From contig JAMXBB010000003.1 in NCBI GenBank assembly GCA_024138015.1, positions 15,544,197-15,608,196 of the forward strand: a stretch of DNA of 64,000 nt. The letters run 5' to 3'. Positions 48,560-58,341 of this stretch are shown here, one piece after another. Source of the stretch: Lumnitzera littorea. Lineage: Eukaryota; Streptophyta; Magnoliopsida; Myrtales; Combretaceae. The notes under the pieces were generated by a model. That model was given only the letters and a program-made list of their open reading frames with translations. It searched no databases and was not told the DNA's origin. The position numbers and the translations under genes are program-made. How positions within the stretch are numbered: the first letter of the stretch is position 1; the number at the start of each line of letters is the position of its first letter.

Positions 48560-49926
48560 TAAAACTTCATAGTAATGCAAACCATCTAGATTGCTGTTAT
48601 AGAAGCTCCTAAAGTGGTGGTGCATGGTGGAGGTGATAATTTCCATAATAAGCAATTGGTGATCTAAATGGGCTAATGAGAGGTATAGAGACTATCAAAT
48701 TGAAAGTTTCGCCTTTTAGTGGTAGTATTGGATGTTTATTTTGATTGAGAGTGCAAAGTGAAGGTGTTTAAATGCTATGAGTATGATGGTCAAACTAAAG
48801 TACAAACAATAGCTCTTGCGTTCATTAAATATATAGCTTTATAATGGAAAATGTGGAATTTAGTGAACGAGAAATGGTGGTTACATGGAAAGGATGAAAC
48901 GACTATTGCATAAAAGGTTAGTACCACACTATATTAACTAGAAATGTTATTATGGTTATAGACATTAAGGTAAGGAGAAGAATGTAAAGGATTATGTGAA
49001 GGACTTTGAAATGTTGATGATTTGATGTGAGGTGGATAACTAAGGAGCAAACTTTGGTGTGTTTTATTATTGGGTTAAAGTATGGAATTGATAATATAGT
49101 TAAGCTGCAACCATATGAAACCTTTGGTAGTGATATTTAATTGACACTTAAAGTCAAGAGATGAAGGATTATAAATTCTTTTAGGGTACAAATTACTAAT
49201 GCTAAATTGGTTATTTTAAGTAGATTGTAGGAGGAAATAAGGAATGGATATAGAAATAGTGGTGTTAAGGATGAAGAATGGGGACATGTGAAGAGGTTTA
49301 AGCAAAGGGAAGATCATTAGGATAATGCTTTTGTTATAATTGTTGCATGAGAGTAAAGCAACGAATAATGAGAAGGATAAGTAATCAAATCAAGTGTTTC
49401 AAATGCCTATATTATGGGTATATCATTTTTCAATATACGAATAGTCATATGATGATGGTAAAGGGTGATATGTTAAAATTAGAGGTGGTGTGAAAAAAGA
49501 AGGATGAAAAAGTGGATGAAGATGTAGAGAGCATTTAGATGACATTAGTGTTAGTGCCTATTATGAGAAGATGGATGTTATTAAAGGTGCTAAGGGTGAG
49601 TGATGACCATAGTTATTTGTGTACTCTCTTAATTGAAAATGAAAAGCATGAGAATCTCTTTCATATTAAATTTACTATCCAAGAAAATGTTTCTATCATG
49701 AGAGTGGATAGTGGGAGTTGCACTAATATTGCTACTGTTGTCATGGAGACAAGTGGGATTACTAACTAATGTAAACCCTAAACCTTATAAGATGCATCAA
49801 TTGGCAATAGAAGAATAGTGTAAGTTACAAGACAAGTAAGAATGCCTTTAATATAGGTATACTAATAACATATTGCCTGATGTGATCCTTATGTATGTAT
49901 TATATTCATTGTTCGGTAAAGCTTGG
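48560..49926 (+). pseudogene. Decayed Ty3/gypsy gag and protease (non-Tat), 5' part
   Basis: Plus-strand remains of a second gypsy type: MKRLLHKRLVPHY (about 48,888-48,928), EKNVKDYVKDFEML (about 48,980-49,020), a zinc knuckle IKCFKCLYYGYI..QY (about 49,398-49,445), then LFHIKFTIQENVSIMRVDSG and SCTNIATVVM (49,659-49,745). The last is the retropepsin start, with D-S-G-S-C-T-N in place of the usual D-G-G-S-C-T-N. KPYKMHQLAIEE and LYSLFGKAW (ending at 49,926) follow. Many stops and shifts. E3 is inserted within the LLG(R/K)xW codons of protease, and reading resumes at 59,639. Confidence 0.75.
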
Positions 49927-50338
49927 TATAGACACCCAATTTTCGCCCTCCTTTTTATTTTTTAAATTAGGTTATAGGGTCCTAAATTAGAAAAAGTTCA
50001 AAAAAATAGAAAATTAAATAAAGCCCCAAAAAATGAAGGAATTTAGAGAAAATAGGAATTCTAGAAAAATATAAAAAAAAAAATAGGAAAATAGGAAAAA
50101 ACACAAAAAAAAAAAAGAAATTTAGAAAAAATACAAAAAAATAAGAAATTTGAAAAGTCACAAAATAAAATAGGTATTTAGAAAATAATAAATTTTTAGG
50201 TTGTTTAAATAGAATATAATTTTAATTTCAATAGTTTTGAATAAAAGGCTGTTGGGTCTAGGTTTAGATTTGAATCTAGCTCAGGTTGGCCTAATCCATA
50301 TGTATAATTAATTACACATATGAATAAGGAAAAACCAA

Positions 50339-50403
50339 TAGCTTAGTTGGATAAGCATTTGAACTTGATATTGCATATGACTTTTAGATCCTAGGTTCAA
50401 TCC
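50339..50403 (+). other. tRNA-like module in E3 5' LTR U3
   Basis: A-box TAGCTTAGTTGG (50,339-50,350) is an exact match to TRGCNNARYNGG and sits in a GCTT...AAGC D-arm-like stem. B-box GGTTCAATCC (50,394-50,403) is one base short of GGTTCGANNCC. Acceptor and T stems are poor. Same strand as the element, about 250 bp upstream of the TATA box. Confidence 0.7.
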
Positions 50404-50653
50404 ATGGAAGGTGCAAAATGTATCTTTTCTTTTCTTTTCTCACTTTATTGCCACGTCATCACCACGTCATGGGCTACGTTATCGTCATGTCATTTGCCAA
50501 CTCACTTCTAAGTATGGTATACACACTCCGGCACATTTATATATGTGTAGCTATGTATTTGGCACCACATATTGTACAGGTTTGTCCAATCCAAAATTGG
50601 AAGAAAATCATATTGCATTTAATTTTTTCCATCCTTAACACGACCATGACACC

Positions 50654-50660
50654 TATAAAT
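50654..50660 (+). promoter_or_regulatory. TATA box of E3 5' LTR
   Basis: CCTATAAATAGGGG followed by a CACAACACAACG-type start region; conserved at 58,335-58,341. Confidence 0.8.
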
Positions 50661-51940
50661 AGGGGTTTACTTTTCATTTTCACAACACAACGAAAACTTT
50701 GAAACACTTTAGAAAAAACAAAAATTGAAGTTACCTCTCTCTAGTATGGTTTCTCTCTTTCTAGGATAGTAGTCCCTACGGTATTTTTTTTTTTTATGAA
50801 AACCACCACCATTGGATTTCTCAAGCCGACTGAGCCGATCTAAGCCGAAGGGAGTCGACCGAGTCGAAGTGAGCCGATCCAAGCCGAAGTGAGCTGACTG
50901 AGCTGATTTAAGCCGAAGTGAGCTGATCCGAGCCATTCGAGTTGATCCGAAACCAATACGAGCCGACTCGATTTTTCTTTTTTCTTTTTTATTCATTTGT
51001 AAATGTTATAAATGAGAAAAAGAAAAAAGAATGAAAAAGAAAAAAGAAAGAGAAGAAAAACAAAAAGAGAAAAAAAAAAGAGAAAGGAAGTAGTCTATTT
51101 ATTTATTTTAATAGAAATAGATAGAATAAGTATAAAATAAATAAGATAATATAATAAAAATAAAAATAAATAAATAGGTTAGTAAACAAAAATCGTTTTC
51201 ACACTTAGAAAAATTAAGCTTTCTAAAAATAAGTGAAAATAAGTAAACCTTTTTCCAAATTAGGACTATTTTAGCGTTTCCAAAAATAAAACACCAATTA
51301 GGATCTTTTAAAAGAATTTCCTTAAATAAATTGAACTGGGTAAAAACGTAAGTGCGACTCTTTTTCAAAAATTAAAATCAAATCATCCATTAAAGTTTTT
51401 TATAAATGAACTATGGAAGTTTGATCCCGAATAGTGAGTACGTAGGCACCTGTACGCAAGTACAGGACGACTTAAAATATGGAAAGTTTTATTTTTTCTA
51501 TTTTTAGATATATATGTAAATTAATCAATTTAGTCGCATGTATTATAATTAGATATTTTTAGAAATTAAAAAGGGTATATTTAAAAGGTGAAGTTAAATT
51601 CGGAAAGTTAAAAAGTGGTACTCGTTTAGGGTTTAATAAACTAACCCTCGGACCTAAATCTCTAGTTTTCAAAAAAGCTGTTTTGTAAATTGTTTTTGTT
51701 TTTAATTGATAGACCGATAGCTAAGTTATAGCCAATCCACCTAATTGATTATAACTTAACCCTTTCTCCTGACTCCGGTCGGGTGGTGACTCCAATCCCT
51801 TTTTAAATTAAAAAAATGGTTTTCTTTAAACTCTAGTCGAGGGTTAGTATTAAACGGGTAAGGATTTAATACTGGTCGGCTTAGAGAAGACCTAATTTTA
51901 TAAAAAGATTTAGGAGGGTGAAAAACCAGGCTTGACAGCT

Positions 51941-51960
51941 TGGCAACTCCATTAGGGACC
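51941..51960 (+). other. E3 primer binding site
   Basis: TGGCAACTCCATTAGGGACC, 3 bp after the LTR end. Same tRNA-Arg-type site as in E1 and E2, with C-to-T changes. Confidence 0.75.
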
Positions 51961-52579
51961 ATCAAGAAGGCTAACCACTTAAAAACATTTCAAAATTAGA
52001 ATCGCTTTTCAAATTACCCGCATTGTTTAGTTATTTATTTCTTTATATATTGATTTGTTTATTTATTGTTGGCTTCGTATATATATTTGTTTTAATTAGC
52101 ATATTTATTCTATAAATAGCATGCACTGGGGCATGGGGTTTCATTTGTTACATCAAAGATACAAGGTAGATGCGATCAGACCCAGGCCGTCTTAGGACCC
52201 TAGGAGGGGGGCCATTGTGTAAGTTTTGGGCGTAGTGGGGCAACCATCATTCAGGGCCGATCAGGCCACCCTACTTAAGCTCATGTGACCAATGAAAGTA
52301 TTTTCTAAAAACAAGTGAGGTTATAGAGCTTAAGGACCTTTTAGAACCCACCCTAATTGCATATACTTTATTCTAAACTTGAGTTAATACACTACCCTTA
52401 AGAAATTGGAGCCCTATTGATCGTTCAAGAATTTTTGCAAACAAGTTTTTGAAAATTAAAATAGGGTTGCAACTTAAGAAGTAATATATTAACCTAAGTG
52501 ACCCTAGCATTTGCATATTTTCATGTTTTTGTTTTTCTATCATTGCATCGATGACTGATCCTTGTCTATAAAATGTGTA

Positions 52580-52805
52580 GACTTAGGATGGCAGACAACT
52601 AAGTGAATGATTAGCTAAGTAATAGGCCATTGGACACCTCTAGTTTCATGAGCAGGTGTTGAGAGATGAAATCGCCTATTTGAAAGAAAAGCTCGAGTGT
52701 TCTAAAGCTCACAATCGAGACTTAAGGTCCATTTTGGCCTAGGTCATTGGGAATATTTATGAGATGATAGAAGACCTTAAGGTCCGTTTACGAGACTTAA
52801 TGTAA
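52580..52805 (+). pseudogene. E3 short coiled-coil ORF remnant
   Basis: ATGGCAGACAAC start, then stops; the best frame reads DEIAYLKEKLECSKAHNRDL, a stop, then IYEMIEDLKVRLRDLM and a stop. A heptad-rich helix like the N-terminal part of Tat gag or ORF1. It is the only coding trace in E3. The leader between the PBS and this point (52,140-52,330) matches the E2 leader. Confidence 0.5.
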
Positions 52806-53189
52806 AGTCTTTCTAGTTCAAGTCTAAGGAGCCTAGAATAAAAATTCCTGAATAAAGTTTAGGTTTTCTGCCTTTGTTTTTGGTATTCTTGTCTTCCTTT
52901 TTCAAAAATAATAAAGCTCTCTTTAGTTCATTGTTCATCATTTTTAAAAATTCCCGTCTTTGTAAATAGTTTTCCATTTAACCACCATTCGATCTCATTT
53001 AGAAAAATGTAAACAAAATCCATAGACTTGTAAATAGAAACTAAAAAAATATATATATAAAAAAAAACCACCATCCTTATCTATAAATTATTTTCTAAAA
53101 ATAAACTTTACCTTTCTCTCTCTAAAAGAAAAATGAGAAAAAAAAAAATGAAAATAAAAGTTGCCAATAGCTATAAATGCTTATGGGCC

Positions 53190-53720
53190 TAAGGAACTAG
53201 CACAAGCTCAGGCCTTTAGCCCACTTAAGTGACCAACCTAAATACTTTGTTTTCAAACCACACAAGGTCCCTCGACCTATTAAGGAAACCAAATACAAGC
53301 CTCTTAGCCCATATAAGCCAAGCACGAGCCCCTTAGCCCATTTAAGCCAAATATGACTCTCTTGGCCCATTCAACCCCAAATACGAGCCCCTTAGCCCAT
53401 TTAAGCCAAATACGAGTCTCTTGGCCCATTCAACCCCAAATACGAGCCCCTTGAACAAACATGAGCCCTTTAGCCCACTCAAACAGCCAGCCTAAACATT
53501 TGGCTTTTAACCCACACCAGACCTAGCCCTTTATCTCCATCTAATCTAAACACAAGCTACTTGGCTAACAATAACCTTAGGCCCATTCAGGTAACCTACC
53601 CAAACACAGGCTACTTGGTTAAGCATTCAACCTAAACACTAGCTTACCCAAACACAAGCCATTAGGCTAGCCAGCCAATCCGAACATGAGCCATAGCCCA
53701 TCAAGGCTGCCAACCTGAGT
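53190..53720 (+). repeat. 29-30-bp tandem array in E3
   Basis: Alternating units of the type ATACGAGCCCCTTAGCCCAT and CTCTTGGCCCATTCAACCCC give a 59-bp dimer, clean at 53,290-53,460 and degenerate on both sides. No counterpart is seen in E2. Confidence 0.8.
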
Positions 53721-53919
53721 ACAATCCTTAACTCTTAAAAGTAACCAAGCCAAGCTAAAACTCTTGATCTATTTAGAAAGCCAAGCTCCATCATGAATCG
53801 AACTAGAACATAAAATCAAATACTGGAGCATGATTTGAGAAATTAGGGAGCAAAACCCGATCTTAGGCAAATTAAAAAGCGGACTCCTCTTTAAGGAACC
53901 GGTAACTCGCTTTTTAAAA

Positions 53920-55160
53920 AGTTTAGAATGAGAAGAGGTAAGCTCTATCCTATACACCGACCTGAAACACTTTGAGAGTTGAGCAACATAATTGTGAGGA
54001 TATTTTGGACTCATTCCTTAAAGGAGGTTCACTTTGAATGTGATACATAGATTGAAGTGATGTTAGGCATTCACTTCTAAATCATAAACACAATCATCTG
54101 TTGTTCACTCCATTGGACATATTTGGAGAATTTATAAATTTAAACCCTATCAAGAACTACCCCGCAATGGGGTAATTCGGAGGTTGGGGTCATTGAGTAG
54201 AAGATAGGGGTAAGATTGGTTTATGCTTATTTAAATAACATTAATTTAAAAACGACTTTTATTTCTGACAAATTATTTTTCTTTGAAATGAAGAAGAGCC
54301 AATTTCCTTTTTCAAACACCTCAAGCCCATACACTTGAAATCCATGGAATCAGGGCCTTGAATCATTTAAAAAAAAACTCAACAATAGAAACAATTACTC
54401 TTGGGGCCAAAAAGAGAGAATAGTAAGAGATGATGGGGCAAAGCAATTAAAAGAAAAAAAAAAAAGGAAGAAGAAGAAGAAGAAAAGAAGCCAAAGAATT
54501 GGGCTTGGAAGTATAGGAAAAAAAGCCCTAAGAAATGTTTCACATCCCATTAAGGACAACGAAACCAAATCAAAAGGGCTAGGAGTTGATGCCCAAACAG
54601 CCTCAGAAAACACAAGGCCTTAAATCACACTCCTAAGCCTAGAAACCTAAATTTCTATATCTATATTGACACTTTGAAGCCTCTCCTACCTATACTGAAT
54701 CACATAAAGCCTCCCTACCCATAATACTGCCCTTACACATGTAAAAGCTCTTCAGATCTTAAAAGATAATTTATCTTTAATAAAAATTATTTTTGAAATA
54801 GGGGCAAGCATACTTCTAATTTTTTCCTAAGGTTCTTGATTTGTACTCCCAGGGATTAATAAAAGTGTTTTTATCAAAATAAGCCTTTTCATTAATCTTT
54901 TTTGAAACCCTTGGACCAAAAGCTTAAATTTATAAGCGTAAATCGAAAAAGACCTAACAGATTGATTAAGGAATATCACTTACAAAATGGACTATAATTT
55001 TTGGAACTAAAGTCGAGAGTGAGATTTGGACCGAGAGCTAGTAAGGAAGACCTCTTTAACTAAACTAATTGTGAGTTACCCTCTCCTTAAGAAAGGAATG
55101 CCTTGAGATCACAAAAGCCCTAAGAGAAGCCTTAGGGTCAAGGGCATTAAGAAATTCTAC
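53920..55160 (+). other. E3 noncoding block shared with E2
   Basis: Homologous in order to E2 23,850-25,250, including CATTCCTTAAAGGAGGTTCA, GATGTTAGGCATTCACTT, CCGCAATGGGGTAATTCGGA and TTTTTGGAACTAAAG. Purine tracts at 54,440-54,500 and 55,230-55,275 match in position those of E2. No frame is conserved. Confidence 0.7.
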
Positions 55161-55559
55161 ATGATTACTAAGGATAGGGCTAGTTATAAGATTGTTCCTT
55201 GATAAGAATTTATACCTGTTGGCAAAACTTTCAAAAAAAAAAAAAAGAAAAAGAAAAAAAGAAGAGAGAGAAAGTAAAGGCTTGTAACAAAATTTTGGTC
55301 CAAATCCATGTTGGTTTGAATAGCTAAGCTTTTAATCCATGTCATCTGGTTCATTTCTAAGGTTGTCATTCCTTAAATGTGGTTTTTTAACATTCTTCAA
55401 ACTCTTTTTTTTCAAGGGGCCTATCCCTACCCTTTTCCTTGTTCATAAATGGTTTTTCAACAAATCTCTCTGTAAATACTTTTCTAAGTTAAGGAGTCTT
55501 TTGAAACTAGTTGCTTGCCTTACTTTAGTTCCTTATTCATTCATCTTTTTCCTCCTAGG

Positions 55560-56110
55560 AATTAAGCCAGCTCTTAGAGCGTTATCCCCTTCTTCTTCCT
55601 TTTAGGGCTCCAGTTAGCCTTTAGGGTGCTTATCCCTTCTTTCTAGGGTATAAGCTAGCTCTTAGAGCGCTGATCCCTCTTTTATTCTTTTTAGGGTTCC
55701 AACCAGCCTTTAAGGTGCTGTCCCGTCATTCTCTTAGGTTTTAAGTTAGCTCTTAGAGCATTGATCTCTTTTTTATTCTTTTCAAGGTTCTAGCTAACCT
55801 TTAGGGCGTTGTCCAATCTTTCTCTTAAGGTTCAAGTCAGCTCTTAGAATGCTATCGCCTTTTTTATTCCTTTTTAGGGTTCTAACTAGCCTTTAGAGTG
55901 ATGATCTCGCTCTTATTCTTTTTAGGGTTCTAGCCAACCTTTAAGGCGCTGTCCCATCCTTCGCTTAGGTTTTAAGTCAACTCTTAGAGCACTAATCTCT
56001 CTTATTCTTTTTTAGGGTTCAAGTCAACTCTTAGAGTACTAATCTCTCTTTAAGGTATTAGCAAGCTCTTAGTACATTAACTCCTCTTTATCCCTTCTTA
56101 GGGTCTTAGT
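55560..56110 (+). repeat. Alternating 41-48-bp tandem array of E3 3' UTR
   Basis: Units AGCTAGCTCTTAGAGCGCTG... alternate with AACCAGCCTTTAAGGTGCTG..., each ending TTTTAGGGTT. It grades into the 84-bp array that follows. Confidence 0.85.
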
Positions 56111-57490
56111 TAGCTCTAGGAGCGCTTTGCCCACCTTGGTTAGTCAGCTTATCAAGGCACAACTAAGTTTGCTCATTCTTTTTAGGGTCTTAGCCAGCTC
56201 TAGGAGCGCTTTGCCCACCTTGGTTAGTCAGGTCATCAGGGCACGACCAAGTTCATTTATTTTTCTTATGGTCTTAGCCAGCTCTAAAAGCGCTTTGCCT
56301 ACCTTGGTTAGTCAGCTCATTAGGGCATGACTAAGTTCGTTCATTCTTCTTAAGGTCTTAGCCAACTCTAAAAGCATTTTGCTCGCCTTGGTTAGTCAGC
56401 TCATCGGGGCACGACCAAGTTTGTTCATCATTCTTAGGGTCTTAGCCAGCTCTAGGAGCACTTTGCCCACCTTGATTAGTCGGCTCATCAGGGCATGACC
56501 AAGTTTGTTCATCCTTCTTAGGGTCTTAGCCAACTCTAGGAGCGTTTTGCTTATCTTGATTAGTCAGTTCATCAGGGCACGACTAAGTTTGTTTATCCTT
56601 CTTATGGTCTTAGCCAGCTCTAGGAGCGCTTTGCCCACCTTGGTTAGTCAGCTCATCAAGGCACGACCAAGTTTGTTCATCCTTCTTAGGGTCTTAGCTA
56701 ACTCTAGGAGCGCTTTGCCCACCTTGGTTAGTTAGCTTATCAAGGCACGACCAAGTTTGTTTATCCTTCTTAGGGTCTTAGCCCGCTTTAAGAGCGCTTT
56801 GCCCACCTTGGTTAGTTAGCTCATCAGGGTACGACCAAGTTTGTTCATCCTTCTTAAGGTCTTAGCCAGCTCTAGGAGCGCTTTGCCCACCTTGGTTAGT
56901 TAACTCATTAGGGTACGGCTAAGTTTGTTCATCCTTCTTAGGGTCTTAGCCAGCTCTAGGAGTATTGTACCTACCTTAGTTAGTCAGCTCATTAGGGCAC
57001 GATTAAGTTTGTTCATTCTTCTTAGGGTCTTAGCTAGCTCTAGGAGCGCCTTGCTTACCTTGGTTAGTCAACTCATTAGGGTACAACCAAGTTTGCTCAT
57101 CTTTCTTAGGGTCTTAGCCAGCTTTAGGAGCACTTTGCTTACCTTGGTTAGTCAGCTCATTAGGGCATGACCAAGTTTGCTCATTCTTCTTAGAGTCTTA
57201 GCCAACTCTAGGAGCGCTTTGCCAACCTTAGTTAGTCAGCTTATTATGGCATGACCAAATTTGCTCATTCTTTTTAGGGTCTTAGCCAACTTTAGAAGAG
57301 CTTTACCCACCTTGGTTAGTCAGCTCATTAGAGCACGACCAAGTTTGCTCATCCTTCTTAGGGTCTTAACCAACTCTAGGAGGGCTTTACCCATCTTAGT
57401 TAGTTAGCTCATTAGGGCACGACCAAGTTTGCCCATTCTTCTTAGGGTCTTAACCAGCTCTTGGAGCGCTTTGCACGTTTTACCTCGAGC
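56110..57490 (+). repeat. 84-bp tandem array of E3 3' UTR (about 16 copies)
   Basis: GGTCTTAGCCAGCTCTAGGA...GCTCATCAGGGCACGACCAA recurs every 84 bp (for example 56,187, 56,271, 56,355). Each unit is itself a diverged dimer, TTAGCCAGCTC... and TTAGTCAGCTC..., of about 42 bp. Since 84 is a multiple of three, it opens false frames of 28-residue repeats (56,127-57,170). Confidence 0.93.
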
Positions 57491-58070
57491 ATGACCAAAC
57501 TTCAATTCTTCTTTCAGTTTTTCGGCCATCCCCTAATGGATTGGACTTAGGATAGTTAGCTAGCTGTAGTGTTTCTTATAATAAAATCTGCTCTTGGGAC
57601 AAAAATAGTGTTTGTTTTATCTTTGTAGCAAGGTTTTACTCAAATTGTATCATAAAGAGGGGTAGCTGTAGACACCCAATTTTTGCCCCCTCCCTTTTAT
57701 TTTTCAAATTAGGTTATAGGGTCCTAAATTAGAAAAAGTTAAAAAAAAAGAAAATTAAAGAAAGCCCCCTAAAATGAAGGAATTTAGAAAAAATAGGAAT
57801 TCTAGAAAAATATAAAAATATAGGAAAATAGGAAAAAGCACAAAAAAAGAAATTTAGAAAAAATACAAAAAATAAGAAATTTGAAAAGTCACAAAATAAA
57901 ATAAGGTATTTAGAAAATAATAAATTTTTAGGTTGTTTAAATAAAATATAATTTTAATTTCAATAGTTTTAAATAAAAGGCTGTTGGGTCTAGGCTTAGA
58001 TTTAAATTTAGCTCAGGCTGACTTAGTCTATATGTACAATTAATTATACATATGAATAAGGAAAAACGAA

Positions 58071-58135
58071 TAGCTTAGTTGGATAAGCATATTGACTTGA
58101 TATTGCAAATGATTCGGAAATCTTGGGTTCAATCC
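58071..58135 (+). other. tRNA-like module in E3 3' LTR U3
   Basis: A-box TAGCTTAGTTGG (58,071-58,082) is unchanged from the 5' LTR. B-box GGGTTCAATCC (58,125-58,135) also keeps its core, while the sequence between them differs more. Confidence 0.7.
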
Positions 58136-58334
58136 ATGGAAGGTGCAAAATGTATCTTTTATTTTTTTTTCTCACTTTATTGCTACGTCATCGCCACGTC
58201 ACGGGCTACGTCATCGCCATGTCATTTGCCAATTTACTTCTAAGTATGGTAGACACACTCCGGCACATTCATACATGCGTAGTTATGTATTTAGCACCAC
58301 ATATTTTTTCCATCCTTAACACGATCATGATACC

Positions 58335-58341
58335 TATAAAT
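58335..58341 (+). promoter_or_regulatory. TATA box of E3 3' LTR
   Basis: CCTATAAATAGGGG, same as in the 5' LTR. Confidence 0.8.

Larger units (their letters stand above)
49927..51937 (+). repeat. E3 5' LTR (2011 bp)
   Basis: Runs TATAGACACCC...GGCTTGACA; the first dinucleotide TG has become TA. It contains a tRNA-like module, a TATA box, a GAGCCGA/GAGTCGA array at about 50,826-50,970, and GATCCCGAATAGTGAGTACG, the reverse-strand counterpart of the block in the E1 and E4 LTRs. It has 51 bp (50,574-50,624) missing from the 3' LTR. Confidence 0.92.

Noticed and set aside
50339..50403. Genuine tRNA gene
   Set aside because: A- and B-boxes are good but the acceptor and T stems do not pair; it is a tRNA-like module, not a tRNA.
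56127..57170. Repeat proteins of 28-residue units (a leucine-rich look)
   Set aside because: The 84-bp noncoding array opens frames; the resemblance to leucine-rich repeats is accidental.
55560..57490. CRISPR-like array
   Set aside because: Repeats are contiguous with no unique spacers, and this is a plant genome.
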